Assembly: GCF_001437075.1 (NCBI RefSeq) | Contig: NZ_JQBX01000006.1 | Coordinates: 46,350 to 110,349 of the forward strand | DNA length: 64,000 bases | Direction of reading: 5' to 3' | DNA from: Pediococcus stilesii | Lineage (GTDB): Bacteria; Bacillota; Bacilli; Lactobacillales; Lactobacillaceae | Shown here: positions 29,440-40,165 of the stretch, in pieces | Layout of the letters: every line of letters begins with the position of its first letter | How positions within the stretch are numbered: the stretch's first letter is position 1 | Position numbers and translations under genes: made by a program | Notes under the pieces: generated by a model | What the model was told of the DNA's origin: nothing | Database searches by the model: none | Seen by the model: only the letters and a program-made list of their open reading frames with translations

Positions 29440-29615
29440 TAAAATATCCTCCAATAAATTGTTTTTGTTGGAGTAAAATAAACAAATGTGGGTTTAGTAT
29501 TCGTGCAGATTGCTTTGCAAGGTTCACCTGTGCAGCCGCTAAGGTTACTAGTTGACCTAACTATTAGGCAACAATCTGTTGACGAGCTTACCGCCCACCG
29601 CTGCATTATTTTACA
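29440..29615 (-). promoter_or_regulatory. Structured rpsD 5' leader, candidate S4 autoregulatory RNA
   Basis: On the minus strand, TGCAGC near 29600 and GCTGCA near 29535 form an outer stem. Inside it, GTTG-CCTAA-TAG-TTAGG-(T)-CAAC makes a strong hairpin. Further hairpins (TTGC-AAA-GCAA) follow toward the start codon. No reading frame is present. This layout suits a feedback site for S4, but I cannot match it to a named RNA family by eye. Confidence 0.55.
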
Positions 29616-29621
29616 CAAACT

Positions 29622-30107
29622 CTAGTTTAACGCACTTAAAATGCTACTGTCAATGTGTTTAACCAATGCATCTCTAAAATTGGCCAAAACTGCTTCATCT
29701 TCAGCATCAAAACGATTAATGGTTGGAGAATCAATATCTAGAACGCCTATTTTTTGTCCATTAACCGTCAATGGAAGGACGATTTCTGAATTTGAGGCAC
29801 TATCGCAAGCAATATGCCCCGGAAATTCATGCACATTTTTAACGCGCAAAATTTGATCTTCCTTAAAAGACGTACCACAAACTCCTGTACCATTTTTGAT
29901 GTGCATACAAGCAACGTTTCCTTGGAATGGGCCAAGGGCTAGTTCGTCTTGGTGCTCATTGTAAAGGTAAAACCCGGCCCAATTGATATCAGTTACTTCA
30001 CTTTTTAGAAGTGCTGATGCATTAGATAAGTTGGTGATGGTATTAGTTTCGTTAAATAAAAGTGCGTCAATTTGCTCGACAATAATTTGATTTATTGGTT
30101 CAGACAT
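29622..30107 (-). CDS. msrC: Free methionine-(R)-sulfoxide reductase, GAF domain
   Basis: A 161-residue GAF-fold enzyme that reduces free methionine-R-sulfoxide. The three cysteines of the family are in CMHIKNGTGVCG and GHIACDSASNSEIVLP, with the WAGFYLY and IGVLDIDSP segments also conserved. Length equals that of E. coli MsrC/YeaZ-type GAF proteins and Bacillus YtsP. It is on the minus strand just upstream of the rpsD leader and divergent from ezrA. Confidence 0.9.
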   Translation of the reverse strand: MSEPINQIIVEQIDALLFNETNTITNLSNASALLKSEVTDINWAGFYLYNEHQDELALGPFQGNVACMHIKNGTGVCGTSFKEDQILRVKNVHEFPGHIACDSASNSEIVLPLTVNGQKIGVLDIDSPTINRFDAEDEAVLANFRDALVKHIDSSILSALN

Positions 30108-30151
30108 GAGAAACCACTTCCTATTACACTTATTTTAATAAAAATCGCTAG

Positions 30152-30179
30152 TTTAACAGCGTAGCCTGTATGCTATAAT
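30152..30179 (+). promoter_or_regulatory. Promoter of ezrA
   Basis: TTTAAC and TATAAT are 16 bases apart, and TGC before the -10 makes it an extended -10 element. The sequence around it resembles the mreC promoter. Confidence 0.6.
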
Positions 30180-30269
30180 TTAAATTAGATTAAATTCTAA
30201 ATTGAAGACTGTTAAAAAGCAAGTTTTTTAAATACGAATTGAGTGAAGTAAAAAGGATGGGGTTTTAGT

Positions 30270-31979
30270 ATGATCATAGTATTAATTGCAATCATCGTGG
30301 TGGCAATTCTTGTGTATTTAGGAATTGTGTCATATCAACGTTATTTACTGAAACAAGTTGAAGACTTATTGAATCGTAAGGCTGATATTGGCGAATCACC
30401 GGTTCGAAAAAAATTAATGGAGGTTTCTTCCATGAACCTAACCGGATCGTCTGCGGTCGGGTTAGATAATATTCGAAATGATTATCAGGAAATCATTGAT
30501 CATCGTTTACCTGAAGTCGAAGATATCGCAAATCATGCTAAGCAAGATATCAATGATATGAAGATTTTTGAAGCTCGTAAAGAGGTGGCAACGGTCAGCG
30601 AATCACTTGACGCCATCGATGAAGAAATGCGTCGACTTAGTGATCAATTAGATAACATTAAACGGATTGATCAGGAACAACGGGATGCAGTTAAGATTTT
30701 GAGAATGAAATATCAAGAACTTCGCAAGACACTTCTTGCTAAGAATCTTACTCTTGGACCAAGTATTGATCTATTAGAAGAAAAGCTATCTCGATTAGAT
30801 GATGATTTTGAAACCTTCAGTGAGACAGTTAACTCTGGTGATCATGAAACAGCCGAAACTCAACTTCAAAAGTTAAGGACCAGCACGGAAGAGTTGGAAA
30901 GCCAAATTAAGGCAATTCCTGCGTTGTATGAAAACTTGATTAATGTCTTCCCAGACCAAATTGATGAAATTAAAGATGGATACGACCAGTTGATCAATCA
31001 TAATTATGCCTTTGAAGATGATTTCGTGAAAGATGAACTTAAACAAATTAAGGGTAAAATTTCAGATAATTTGGAAACGCTCAGTAATTTAAGATTGGAT
31101 GCGGTTCGGGATAATAATAAATCAATTGCAATTCGGATTGATGATTTGTACGATATACTTCAAACGGAAATTGACGCGCGAAAGTCAGTTGAGCACAATT
31201 TTAATGTCATTACACGTTTTTTAGATCATGCTGAGAAACAAAACAAAGTTCTCTTAAACGAAATAGAACGACTTGATCAAAGCTATGTTTTGAGCAACGA
31301 TCAGATTGCGGTTGGACAAAATCTGGATGCACAGTTAAACGAAATTCGGAGCGAACATGATCGAGATACAGAGCAAATTACTAATCAACCAGTTGTTTAT
31401 TCTGCAATTGTCGACCGATTAAAGGACGAAAATGCACAGTTAAATGAAATTGAAGAGAAGCAGTCTAATCTAAACGATGAACTACAAGGATTGGTTGATA
31501 GCGAAAAAGACGCCCGAAAGAGGATGCAACAGTACGACGGAGAAATTCATAACATTAAACGGCATGTCGAAGGGCTGAATCTTCCTGGAATACCTGAAGG
31601 ATACATGGATTATTTCTTCGTTGTTAGCGACGAGATTGAAAAAGTTGCAAGTGATATGAACCAAGTCCGAATTAATATGGAAATGATTAATCGAGAGCTT
31701 GACATGGTTAGCACAGATATCCAAACACTAACGAAAAAAACAACTGACCTAACGGATGATGCGGCAATAAGCGAGTTAGCTATTCAATATGCCAACCGCT
31801 ACCGGCATTCAGACGAAGAAGTAGATGAAGCTAGTCAGCGTGCTCAAAAACTTTTTGACACGGACCATCGTTATAGTGAAAGTCTATCCGTTATTTCAAA
31901 AGCACTTGAACAAATTGAGCCGGGTGCCATGGATAATATTACAGAAAATTATTACCAACAAAAACGAACCGAGTATTAA
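30270..31979 (+). CDS. ezrA: Septation ring formation regulator EzrA
   Basis: A 569-residue protein with one N-terminal transmembrane helix (about residues 2-22) and a long cytoplasmic part made of spectrin-like helical repeats. Coiled-coil heptads are obvious across most of its length. EzrA limits FtsZ assembly away from mid-cell and takes part in division-site wall synthesis. Length fits the family. It is monocistronic with its own promoter and terminator. Confidence 0.95.
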   Translation: MIIVLIAIIVVAILVYLGIVSYQRYLLKQVEDLLNRKADIGESPVRKKLMEVSSMNLTGSSAVGLDNIRNDYQEIIDHRLPEVEDIANHAKQDINDMKIFEARKEVATVSESLDAIDEEMRRLSDQLDNIKRIDQEQRDAVKILRMKYQELRKTLLAKNLTLGPSIDLLEEKLSRLDDDFETFSETVNSGDHETAETQLQKLRTSTEELESQIKAIPALYENLINVFPDQIDEIKDGYDQLINHNYAFEDDFVKDELKQIKGKISDNLETLSNLRLDAVRDNNKSIAIRIDDLYDILQTEIDARKSVEHNFNVITRFLDHAEKQNKVLLNEIERLDQSYVLSNDQIAVGQNLDAQLNEIRSEHDRDTEQITNQPVVYSAIVDRLKDENAQLNEIEEKQSNLNDELQGLVDSEKDARKRMQQYDGEIHNIKRHVEGLNLPGIPEGYMDYFFVVSDEIEKVASDMNQVRINMEMINRELDMVSTDIQTLTKKTTDLTDDAAISELAIQYANRYRHSDEEVDEASQRAQKLFDTDHRYSESLSVISKALEQIEPGAMDNITENYYQQKRTEY

Positions 31980-31989
31980 ATTGAATCTG

Positions 31990-32027
31990 AGCTATCGCTA
32001 TCGAAGAGGAAGCGGTGGCTTTTTTTA
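31990..32027 (+). terminator. Terminator of ezrA
   Basis: AGCTATCGCT and AGCGGTGGCT (two G-U pairs) are followed by eight T residues. Confidence 0.8.
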
Positions 32028-32053
32028 CGAATTGAACAGATGGTTAAATTTTT

Positions 32054-32082
32054 TTGACACGCTTTAAATTTGTAAGTAAAAT
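32054..32082 (+). promoter_or_regulatory. Promoter of the cysteine desulfurase-thiI operon
   Basis: TTGACA and TAAAAT are 17 bases apart. A second element, the extended -10 TGGTATAAT at 32087-32095, could also serve. Confidence 0.75.
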
Positions 32083-32136
32083 AATCTGGTATAATCGATT
32101 AGTCTTACTGGAAATATAAATGGAGAATGATTTTAA

Positions 32137-33291
32137 ATGATTTATTTTGATAACAGCGCTACAACAAAAGTTGATGACACAGTTTTAGACACTTACCAAA
32201 AGGTTAGTGAGAAGATATGGGGAAATCCATCAAGCTTGCATGCAATGGGGGAGACCTCGTTTAACTTGCTAGAGCAATCTCGTAAGCAAATTGCTGATTT
32301 GTTAAGTGTTAAACCCCATGAGATTTTTTTTACCAGTGGTGGGACAGAAGGTGATAATTGGGTAATTAAGGGAACCGCAATGGAAAAACGGGCCTATGGA
32401 AAACACTTAATTACAACGTCAGTGGAGCATCCGGCGGTTAAGAATTCCATGGAACAATTAGCACAATTGGGGTTTGACATTACTTACTTACCCGTTGATT
32501 CAGAGGGAAGGATTAATGTTCAAGATTTGAAAGATGCGATCCGTCCAGATACAATTTTAGTTTCAATTATGGCGATTAATAATGAAATTGGTACAATCCA
32601 ACCATTATTAGAGGCCGCGGAGGTACTAAAAGAGTATCCTAAAATCCATTTTCACATTGATGCTGTTCAAGGGATTGGTAAGGGAATTCAAACAGCGATC
32701 ATGAATGATCGGGTCGATTTTGTGACATTTTCGGGACATAAATTTCATGCTCCTCGTGGAATTGGATTCATTTATTCACGCGAAGGGCGTCGAATTGCTC
32801 CATTACTAACTGGTGGTGGGCAAGAAAAAAACTTGCGGAGTGGAACAGAAAACCTACCTGCTATTGCTGGAATGGCAAAGGCACTGAGACTTTTGCTGGA
32901 TGAAGAAGATCAAAAGGTTGCTCAACAAGCGGCTGTTAAAGAGCGGATTTACAATCATGTTACTGCCTTTGAAAAAGTCGTTCCGTTCTCAAAATTAGAG
33001 TCTGGTTTTGCACCACATATCCTTTGTTTTGCAATTAAAGGCGTTCGAGGAGAGACAATTGTCCACGCATTTGAGTCACATGGCATCTATATATCGACGA
33101 CCAGTGCATGTTCTTCTAAAAAACAACAAGCATCCAGTACACTAACTGCAATGCATATTGATACGACAATTTCGACAAGTGCGGTTCGCGTAAGTTTGGA
33201 TAGTGCTAATACACTGCAGGAAGCGGATGAATTTAATAAAGTTTTTGATCAGTTGTATCAAGAATTTTCAAAAATAAATAAAAATAGCTAG
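32137..33291 (+). CDS. Cysteine desulfurase (NifS/IscS type, ThiI partner)
   Basis: A 384-residue class V PLP enzyme that takes sulfur from cysteine as an enzyme persulfide. YFDNSATT at the start, the PLP lysine in [10 protein letters not shown] and the persulfide cysteine in [10 protein letters not shown] are intact. It is nine bases from thiI. This two-gene arrangement, as in Bacillus nifZ-thiI, points to sulfur supply for 4-thiouridine in tRNA rather than general Fe-S assembly, although the second role cannot be excluded. Confidence 0.93.
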   Translation: MIYFDNSATTKVDDTVLDTYQKVSEKIWGNPSSLHAMGETSFNLLEQSRKQIADLLSVKPHEIFFTSGGTEGDNWVIKGTAMEKRAYGKHLITTSVEHPAVKNSMEQLAQLGFDITYLPVDSEGRINVQDLKDAIRPDTILVSIMAINNEIGTIQPLLEAAEVLKEYPKIHFHIDAVQGIGKGIQTAIMNDRVDFVTFSGHKFHAPRGIGFIYSREGRRIAPLLTGGGQEKNLRSGTENLPAIAGMAKALRLLLDEEDQKVAQQAAVKERIYNHVTAFEKVVPFSKLESGFAPHILCFAIKGVRGETIVHAFESHGIYISTTSACSSKKQQASSTLTAMHIDTTISTSAVRVSLDSANTLQEADEFNKVFDQLYQEFSKINKNS

Positions 33292-33299
33292 GAGTTAGT

Positions 33300-34517
33300 A
33301 TGGAATATACTGAAATTATGGTTCGCTATGGTGAACTATCAACAAAAGGAAAAAATCGGAAAGATTTTATTGCCCGTCTAGGTGGTAATATTCGTAAAAG
33401 CTTGCGCAGCTTTGAAAATGTGGAAGTTCATCCTAACCGGGATCGAACGCACGTTGTTTTAAATGGAACCGACAGCAGTAAGGTTATTAACCGCTTAAAG
33501 AAAGTCTTTGGAATTCAAAACTTTTCGCCCATGTTGAAGGTTGAAAAAACAATGGAGGCGGTTCAAAAAGCCGCTCTTGAAATGATGCAAGAACAGCTGA
33601 AACCGGGAATGACGTTTAAAATTAATACGCGACGGTCAGATAAGGATTTCTCAATTAACACGGATACAATGAATCGAGAACTTGGAGGATTTATCTTAGA
33701 TCATTTTCCGGAGAACGATGTCAAAATGAAAAACCCGGACATTACCTTACGAGTTGAAATTAGATCTAATGGTATCTTTTTAACAAGTGCGGTGATTAAT
33801 GGTGCCGGTGGCTTACCAGTTGGAACAGCCGGAAAGGGAATGATGATGCTTTCCGGAGGAATCGATTCGCCAGTTGCTGGATATCTGGGTATGAAACGTG
33901 GGGTGGAAATGGAAATGGTCCACTTTTTCAGTCCACCATACACTAGTGAGCAAGCATTGGCTAAAGCAAAAGAGTTAAGTGGAAAGCTAGCAGCATATGC
34001 TGGAAGTGTCCAATTTATTCAGGTTCCGTTCGCAGAAATTCAGGAAACAATCAAGGAAAACTGTCCAGAAGGATATTTAATGACGATTCAACGACGGATG
34101 ATGCTACGTTTAGTGGTTGAGCTCGCTAAAAAAAGAGGCGGACTCGCAATTTTTAATGGTGAATCACTCGGACAGGTTGCCTCGCAAACGATGGAAAGCA
34201 TGCTGGCTATTAATGATGTTACCAATATGCCAATCATTCGTCCGGTTGTTTCGATGGACAAAAATGAGATTATTGACATTGCTAAAGATATTGATACGTA
34301 TGACCTATCGATTATGCCATTTGAGGATTGTTGTACAATTTTTGCTCCACCATCGCCAAAAACCAGACCTGATTTGGAAAAAACAAGGTACTACGAACAA
34401 CGGATTGATGTTGAAGGTTTGTTAAATCGGGCATTAGCTGGAGTGGAAATCACTAACATTCACGCTGAAGAACAGTTTATGAATCAAGATGAAGAAGTTT
34501 TTGCAGAATTACTATAA
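33300..34517 (+). CDS. thiI: tRNA 4-thiouridine synthetase ThiI
   Basis: A 405-residue enzyme with an N-terminal ferredoxin-like/THUMP region (to about residue 165) and a PP-loop pyrophosphatase domain with SGGIDSP. It adenylates U8 of tRNA and inserts sulfur received from the upstream desulfurase. Cysteines in [10 protein letters not shown] could carry the persulfide, since the rhodanese domain of the E. coli enzyme is absent, as usual in Firmicutes. A conserved neighbour pair with the desulfurase. Confidence 0.95.
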   Translation: MEYTEIMVRYGELSTKGKNRKDFIARLGGNIRKSLRSFENVEVHPNRDRTHVVLNGTDSSKVINRLKKVFGIQNFSPMLKVEKTMEAVQKAALEMMQEQLKPGMTFKINTRRSDKDFSINTDTMNRELGGFILDHFPENDVKMKNPDITLRVEIRSNGIFLTSAVINGAGGLPVGTAGKGMMMLSGGIDSPVAGYLGMKRGVEMEMVHFFSPPYTSEQALAKAKELSGKLAAYAGSVQFIQVPFAEIQETIKENCPEGYLMTIQRRMMLRLVVELAKKRGGLAIFNGESLGQVASQTMESMLAINDVTNMPIIRPVVSMDKNEIIDIAKDIDTYDLSIMPFEDCCTIFAPPSPKTRPDLEKTRYYEQRIDVEGLLNRALAGVEITNIHAEEQFMNQDEEVFAELL

Positions 34518-34592
34518 TATTTAGTGTATTGATTGAAATAAGATTAACTTTAGGATAAGGTTAACGTAATTTAAATAAGGGAGCGTGTAGCT

Positions 34593-35084
34593 ATGGAAGT
34601 ATTACGTGGTGGTGAAAAGATCCAACTTGTCGGAAATCCTCCAGAGGTAGGCGAGGAATTGCCTAAATTTAAAGTTTTTACCGATGATGGTGAGAAAATT
34701 AAAACGCGAGATTTGTTAGGGAAGCCTTTGCTAATTAGTGTCGTTCCGGATTTAAATACACCGGTTTGTAGCATCCAGACCAAAAAGTTTAATCAACAAG
34801 CCGATAAATATCCGGGTGTCCGGTTTGTAACTATTTCAAATAATATGCCACAAGATCAAGCTAACTGGTGTGCTGCTGAAGGAGTTAATAACCTGGAAGT
34901 TCTTTCAGATCATGAGCTATCGTTTGGTTATGAAATGAATTTGTACATTCCTAATGCGGGATACCTTGCGCGTAGTATCTTCATCGTTGATGCTGATGGT
35001 AAAATAGTTTACCGTGAGATTGTTCCAGAATTGCATGATGAACCAAATTACGAAGCAGCATTGTCCTTTATCGATAAAATGTAA
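34593..35084 (+). CDS. tpx: Thiol peroxidase (atypical 2-Cys peroxiredoxin)
   Basis: A 163-residue peroxiredoxin. The peroxidatic cysteine is in DLNTPVCSIQT and the resolving cysteine in ANWCAAEG, the Tpx spacing. It reduces hydrogen peroxide and alkyl hydroperoxides with thioredoxin. AAGGGAG lies before the ATG. An inverted repeat upstream (34544-34564) is a possible operator. Confidence 0.95.
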   Translation: MEVLRGGEKIQLVGNPPEVGEELPKFKVFTDDGEKIKTRDLLGKPLLISVVPDLNTPVCSIQTKKFNQQADKYPGVRFVTISNNMPQDQANWCAAEGVNNLEVLSDHELSFGYEMNLYIPNAGYLARSIFIVDADGKIVYREIVPELHDEPNYEAALSFIDKM

Positions 35085-35093
35085 AAATAATAA

Positions 35094-35122
35094 TTGACGA
35101 ATGGTAAATTATTATTTATCAT
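35094..35122 (+). promoter_or_regulatory. Promoter of valS
   Basis: TTGACG and TATCAT are 17 bases apart, beginning 9 bases after the tpx stop. Confidence 0.7.
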
Positions 35123-35129
35123 TTATTCA

Positions 35130-35366
35130 ATGGTGATGATTAAGGGGAAAAATCCGGTTCTTTTTTTCAGAGAAGAGATGTTTTTGGTGAGAGTCTCAAA
35201 AAAAGTGGATTTTGGGTTACTTATGAGCCAATTTTTTAATCTTATGGATTAAAAAATCGAACTTAATCGTTCGTTATCAAATTATTAAAGAGGGGCTTTT
35301 ATGCCCAATTTAGGTGGTACCGCGAAGCATTTCGTCCTATTATTTTGGGATGAGATGCTTTTTTAT
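35130..35366 (+). promoter_or_regulatory. T-box riboswitch, valine (GTT specifier)
   Basis: Stem I is compact. TAAG and CTTA close the base, AAAATCC pairs with GGATTTT, and the distal part carries CAGAGAAG and GGTGAGAG on a T7/A7 stem. The triplet before the closing CTTA is GTT at 35209-35211, followed by A, so it reads Val. The T-box motif AGGTGGTACCGCG is at 35312-35324, with TGGT fitting discriminator A. The terminator arms are AAGCATTTCGTCC and GGGATGAGATGCTT followed by T residues. Low tRNA-Val charging should raise valS expression. Confidence 0.9.
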
Positions 35367-35390
35367 TTGGAAAGGAAAGTGAATTGCTAA

Positions 35391-38054
35391 ATGACAAAAG
35401 ATGTTGATATGTCAACAAAGTACGAACCTCAAAGCGTCGAGAAAGGGCGCTATCGAGAATGGGTTGAAAATGGATTATTTAAGCCAAATGGAGATAAGAA
35501 AGCAAAACCTTATTCAATTGTAATTCCACCACCCAATGTTACTGGAAAATTACATTTGGGTCATGCATGGGATACAACCCTGCAAGACATGCTGATTCGT
35601 CAAAAAAGAATGCAGGGATATGATACTCTTTGGGTTCCCGGAATGGATCATGCGGGGATTGCTACGCAAGCTAAGGTGGAAGCAAAGTTGAGAGAGCAAG
35701 GAGTTTCACGTTACGATCTTGGACGCGAAAAGTTTATTGACCAAGTGTGGGAATGGAAAGACGAATATGCCGATACAATTCATCAACAATGGGCTAAAAT
35801 GGGGCTTTCATTGGATTATGATCGAGAACGATTCACACTAGATGATGGATTATCAAAAGCGGTAAAGAAAGTCTTTGTTTCACTTTATAATAAAGGATTA
35901 ATTTATCGCGGTGAATATATTATCAACTGGGATCCGCAAGCACGAACGGCATTGTCCGATATTGAAGTTGAACATAAAGATGATCAAGGGGCATTTTATC
36001 ACGTTAAGTATTTCTTCGTTGATCCAGAATTTAAGTTTGACGGAAAAAACTATATTGAAATTGCGACGACTCGTCCGGAAACAATGTTTGGTGATGTGGC
36101 GATTGCAGTTCATCCAAGTGATGAACGATATAAGGATCTTGTGGGTAAGGAAGTAGTTTTACCACTGCAAGGACGTCACTTACCGATTATTGCTGATCAA
36201 TATGTTGATCCAGAGTTTGGAACCGGGATGGTTAAAATTACTCCGGCACATGACCCTAATGATTTTCAAGTTGGAAATCGCCATGATTTGAAGCGGATTA
36301 ATACCATGAATGAAGACGCAACAATGAACGAAAACGCCGGAAAGTACGTTGGAATGGACCGCTTTGAGGCGCGAAAAGCAATGGTTAAAGATCTTGAAGA
36401 TCAAAATTACATGATCAAAATTGATCCAATTGTGCATAGTGTTGGTCATTCAGAACGGACCGGTGTGCAGGTTGAATCACGCCTTTCAACGCAATGGTTT
36501 GTCAAGATGGATGAGTTGGCCAAAATGGCTTTGGATAATCAAAAGACAGACGATAAGGTCAATTTTGTTCCAGAACGATTCGAGCATACATTTAATCAAT
36601 GGATGGAAAATGCCCATGATTGGGTTATTTCACGTCAGTTATGGTGGGGACATCAAATTCCAGCTTGGTATAACAAAACGACTGGAGAAACATACGTTGG
36701 TGAGGACGCACCAAGTGATATTGAAAATTGGGAACAAGATCCAGACGTACTAGATACGTGGTTCTCAAGTGCTTTATGGCCATTTTCAACAATGGGATGG
36801 CCAGATGAAAATGCCGCCGATTTTAAACGTTATTTCCCAACTAGCACCCTAGTTACAGGATACGATATCATCTTTTTCTGGGTTGCAAGAATGATTTTCC
36901 AAAGCTTAGAGTTTACCGGAAAACGACCATTTAAAGATGTTCTTCTACACGGATTAATTCGTGATGAACAGGGCCGCAAGATGAGTAAATCATTGGGAAA
37001 TGGGATTGATCCAATGGATGTAATCGATAAATATGGTGCTGACGCGTTACGTTGGTTCTTATCAAACGGTTCTACTGCTGGTCAAGATCTTCGTTTTAGT
37101 TATGACAAAATGGATTCGGCTTGGAACTTCATTAATAAGATTTGGAACGCTAGTCGTTATGTTATTATGAATCTTGATCAGGTTGAAAAACCACATGTTC
37201 CCGAAATGAACGGTTTGAACTTAGCCGATAAATGGATTTTAAGTCGGCTGAATACGACAATCAAACAGGTTACACATTTCTTCGAAGTGTATGATTTTGG
37301 TGAAGCCGGAAGAGCACTTTATACATTTATTTGGGACGATTTTTGTGACTGGTACATCGAGATGAGTAAGGAAATTTTAAATGGCGATAATGAAGCGGCT
37401 AAAATTAACACTCAAAACGTTTTAGCATATGTTTTAGATCAAACTTTACGATTACTCCACCCAATTATGCCATTTGTCACAGAAAAAATTTGGCTTTCAA
37501 TGCCACATGATGGAAAATCATTGGTTACAGCAGCTTACCCAGTTGTGAACGCCGATCTTAATGATCCAGACGCTGAAAAGGGAATGGCTCGTTTAATTGA
37601 ATTAATTAAGGCAGTCCGTAACATTCGTTCTGAGGCAGGAGCACCGATGTCAAGTTCAGTAGATCTGTTAATTAAAACGGATAATGAAAATTTGATTCAA
37701 TTATTTAATGAAAATCGTGATTATATTGATCGATTCTGTCATCCAGCAGAATTTGAATTAGGTTCTGATGTAGAAGCACCGAAGTTATCAATGTCGGCTG
37801 TAATTACGGATGGTGAAGTTTATATTCCACTTGCTGAGCTGGTAAACTTAGATGATGAAATTGCTCGTCTTAAAAAAGAAGAACAAAAGTATGAACAAGA
37901 AGTGGCTCGCGTGGTTAAAAAGCTGCAAAATGAGCGTTTTGTTAATAATGCACCGGCAGAAGTTGTTGAAGCTGAGCGCACTAAACAAAAAGATTATGAA
38001 GGTAAGTTAGAAGCAACTAAACGACGTCTTATCGACATTCAATCACAAAAATAA
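35391..38054 (+). CDS. valS: Valyl-tRNA synthetase
   Basis: An 887-residue class Ia synthetase. The HIGH-type motif is HLGH in [15 protein letters not shown], and KMSKS is exact in [11 protein letters not shown]. The editing domain has [12 protein letters not shown], and a C-terminal coiled coil of about 60 residues ([20 protein letters not shown] region) is typical of ValRS. It is controlled by the upstream valine T-box. Confidence 0.97.
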   Translation: MTKDVDMSTKYEPQSVEKGRYREWVENGLFKPNGDKKAKPYSIVIPPPNVTGKLHLGHAWDTTLQDMLIRQKRMQGYDTLWVPGMDHAGIATQAKVEAKLREQGVSRYDLGREKFIDQVWEWKDEYADTIHQQWAKMGLSLDYDRERFTLDDGLSKAVKKVFVSLYNKGLIYRGEYIINWDPQARTALSDIEVEHKDDQGAFYHVKYFFVDPEFKFDGKNYIEIATTRPETMFGDVAIAVHPSDERYKDLVGKEVVLPLQGRHLPIIADQYVDPEFGTGMVKITPAHDPNDFQVGNRHDLKRINTMNEDATMNENAGKYVGMDRFEARKAMVKDLEDQNYMIKIDPIVHSVGHSERTGVQVESRLSTQWFVKMDELAKMALDNQKTDDKVNFVPERFEHTFNQWMENAHDWVISRQLWWGHQIPAWYNKTTGETYVGEDAPSDIENWEQDPDVLDTWFSSALWPFSTMGWPDENAADFKRYFPTSTLVTGYDIIFFWVARMIFQSLEFTGKRPFKDVLLHGLIRDEQGRKMSKSLGNGIDPMDVIDKYGADALRWFLSNGSTAGQDLRFSYDKMDSAWNFINKIWNASRYVIMNLDQVEKPHVPEMNGLNLADKWILSRLNTTIKQVTHFFEVYDFGEAGRALYTFIWDDFCDWYIEMSKEILNGDNEAAKINTQNVLAYVLDQTLRLLHPIMPFVTEKIWLSMPHDGKSLVTAAYPVVNADLNDPDAEKGMARLIELIKAVRNIRSEAGAPMSSSVDLLIKTDNENLIQLFNENRDYIDRFCHPAEFELGSDVEAPKLSMSAVITDGEVYIPLAELVNLDDEIARLKKEEQKYEQEVARVVKKLQNERFVNNAPAEVVEAERTKQKDYEGKLEATKRRLIDIQSQK

Positions 38055-38075
38055 TTAAAAAGTTATTTTAAAATG

Positions 38076-38107
38076 GGGATCGCTGATTATTGATGCGATC
38101 CCTTATT
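38076..38107 (+). terminator. Weak terminator after valS
   Basis: GGGATCGC and GCGATCCC form an 8-bp stem, but the following bases (TTATTTGG) are only a weak T run. It may allow read-through into folC. Confidence 0.5.
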
Positions 38108-38137
38108 TGGTAAAAATAAAACTTTTGAGGGAAGAAA

Positions 38138-39409
38138 ATGAATTACGAAGAAGCACTTAGATTTATTCATGGGCGTCCGCGAATGCGCAAAGAACCAACG
38201 TTAAAAAGAATGACTAAGTTTTTAGCTGAACTTGGTAATCCTCAGGAAACAATTAAGGCTGTCCACGTAGCCGGAACCAATGGGAAGGGTTCCACAATTG
38301 CCTTTTTGGAGAGGATGATTCAAGATACGGGACACACGGTAGGAACATTTACTTCGCCTTTTTTAACACGGTTTAACGAACGAATCTCTGTTAACGGACA
38401 ACCGATCAACGATCAAGAAATTGTGGATCTGGTCGAAATAATTAAACCCATTGTAGAAAAGATGGATCAAGCTCAGCATAGTGGACCGCTTGAATTTGAA
38501 ATTGTAACGGCCATGATGTTCATTTATTTTAAAAAGCATCCAGTTGATATAGTTTTGATCGAAGTTGGAATCGGTGGAAAATTTGATTCGACCAATGTTT
38601 TCACACCGATTATTTCGGTGATTACCAACGTTGGATTTGACCATATGGAAATTTTAGGGGATACTTTGTCGAAAATTGCCACACAAAAAGCGGGAATTAT
38701 TAAAAAAAGAGTTCCCGTAATTACCGGAGCAAAATCGGATGATGTTTTAAAAGTGTTAAAATCACGGAGTGAAAGAGAATCTGCCGCTCTTAAAATAATT
38801 GGTCAGGATTTTAAAATTGATGAAGAAAATAGTTTTAAGAACGAACAAACGATTATCTCCAATTTATCTAGTGGTTTATTAGGGGTGTATCAAATTGATA
38901 ATTTAGCGGTATCGATTGAGACAATGATCATGCTTAGTCAAATTTTAAATTGGACGATTAATTTCGAACAATTAAAAAAATCAATCCGTTTAACAAGTTG
39001 GGCTGGGCGCATGGAAATTGTTGGTCAAAAACCTGAAATCATTTTGGATGGTGCACATAACTTACCAGGCATCGAGGCCTTGATTCAGTCGGTAACAAGG
39101 TACTGGCCAAATCAGAAGGTGTACGTATTGGCCGCTATTTTAGAAGATAAATTGTTTAACCAAATGTTAGAGAAGTTGGTTCAACCGGCGAACGTTAACG
39201 TATTTTTAACTAACTTTTTTGGACCTGGAAAAAGACAAGCAGTCAAGAAGGTAGAATTAACTTCGGAGCTAAAAAAAAGTGTGCAGTATGAAGAGAATTG
39301 GCAAGCTGCGTTGCAAAAGATTCGCCAAGAAGCCAAGGAAGATGATGTAATTGTTGTAACGGGGTCATTATATTTTATTTCAGAAGTTAGACCTAACTTC
39401 AAAAAATAG
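38138..39409 (+). CDS. folC: Folylpolyglutamate/dihydrofolate synthase
   Basis: A 423-residue Mur-ligase-like enzyme that adds glutamate to folates to retain them in the cell. AGTNGKGST is the P-loop, and GPLEFEIVTAMMF, IEVGIGGKFDSTNV and DGAHNLPGIEA are family motifs. It follows valS as in most Firmicutes. GAGGGAAG precedes the ATG. Confidence 0.95.
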   Translation: MNYEEALRFIHGRPRMRKEPTLKRMTKFLAELGNPQETIKAVHVAGTNGKGSTIAFLERMIQDTGHTVGTFTSPFLTRFNERISVNGQPINDQEIVDLVEIIKPIVEKMDQAQHSGPLEFEIVTAMMFIYFKKHPVDIVLIEVGIGGKFDSTNVFTPIISVITNVGFDHMEILGDTLSKIATQKAGIIKKRVPVITGAKSDDVLKVLKSRSERESAALKIIGQDFKIDEENSFKNEQTIISNLSSGLLGVYQIDNLAVSIETMIMLSQILNWTINFEQLKKSIRLTSWAGRMEIVGQKPEIILDGAHNLPGIEALIQSVTRYWPNQKVYVLAAILEDKLFNQMLEKLVQPANVNVFLTNFFGPGKRQAVKKVELTSELKKSVQYEENWQAALQKIRQEAKEDDVIVVTGSLYFISEVRPNFKK

Positions 39410-39452
39410 GATAAGAACTTTTACCGTATGTATCCTTGTAAGGGGGATGCAA

Positions 39453-40118
39453 ATGAATTTATATGATGGTGCAAAGGATAAATTACAGCAAATCGGTGTT
39501 GAAAACTTAACTAATGAGGAGTTGGTGAAGGCCTTTTTAATCTGCCAAGGTCTTAGTCAAGAACTTTTAAAACTAAATGAAAGTTTTTGGGATGCAATTG
39601 GTGATATCGCCGGCTATGGGATTTTAAATCAATTGGAAAAAGAAACAATTTTTAATGAAAATAAGAACGCGGCATTGAGTTTGGAGGCAGCCATCGAGCT
39701 GGGTAAAAGAATGCAGACGCAACCAATTCAATTAATCGGAAAAGTCATCGGCAGTGCACAAATTGGTAAAATGATGATTGCTAGATTTCAAAAAAATACG
39801 CAAGAACATTTACTACTATTATGTTTAGACACAAAAAACCAGATTAAACGCGAGATAATAATTTTTAAGGGCGGACTGAACTCTGCCGAAGTTCATCCAC
39901 GCGAGATTATGGTTGAAGCCTTAAGAGTTAGTTCAAATAGTTTTATACTAGTTCATAATCATCCAAGCGGTAGCATTGAACCATCGATGAACGATGTTGC
40001 ATTTACTAAAAAAATGCAAAAGGTAGGCGAATTAATGGGAATTCGTTTAATTGATCATCTAATTATTGGGGATCAAAGCTACTGGAGTGCTGCTGAAAAA
40101 GGAGTTCTTAATGATTAA
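39453..40118 (+). CDS. radC: RadC family JAMM-domain protein
   Basis: A 221-residue protein. It has an N-terminal helix-hairpin-helix-like region and a C-terminal MPN/JAMM domain with HPREIMVEALRVSS, HNHPSG and a following aspartate as zinc ligands. Despite its name, a role in repair is unproven. The ATG at 39453 is chosen over the in-frame ATG at 39447, because the latter directly abuts the AGGGGG site. In lactobacilli radC usually precedes mreB; here the next gene is mreC. Confidence 0.9.
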   Translation: MNLYDGAKDKLQQIGVENLTNEELVKAFLICQGLSQELLKLNESFWDAIGDIAGYGILNQLEKETIFNENKNAALSLEAAIELGKRMQTQPIQLIGKVIGSAQIGKMMIARFQKNTQEHLLLLCLDTKNQIKREIIIFKGGLNSAEVHPREIMVEALRVSSNSFILVHNHPSGSIEPSMNDVAFTKKMQKVGELMGIRLIDHLIIGDQSYWSAAEKGVLND

Positions 40119-40138
40119 TAAACATTTTGATTAACGGC

Positions 40139-40165
40139 TAGTTTATAAGGTTTGTATGTTATAAT
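40139..40165 (+). promoter_or_regulatory. Promoter of mreCD
   Basis: TGTTATAAT is an extended -10 element 44 bases before the mreC ATG, with TAGTTT 15 bases upstream of the -10. It closely resembles the ezrA promoter. Confidence 0.45.

Noticed and set aside
29500..29615. SRP (4.5S) RNA or tmRNA in the rpsD upstream region
   Set aside because: The conserved SRP tetraloop region (GGAAGGAAGCAG type) and tmRNA features are absent. A leader of rpsD explains position and strand better.
35264..35279. CGAAC...GTTCG resembling a LexA box in the valS leader
   Set aside because: The half-sites are six bases apart rather than four, and the sequence is part of a T-box stem.
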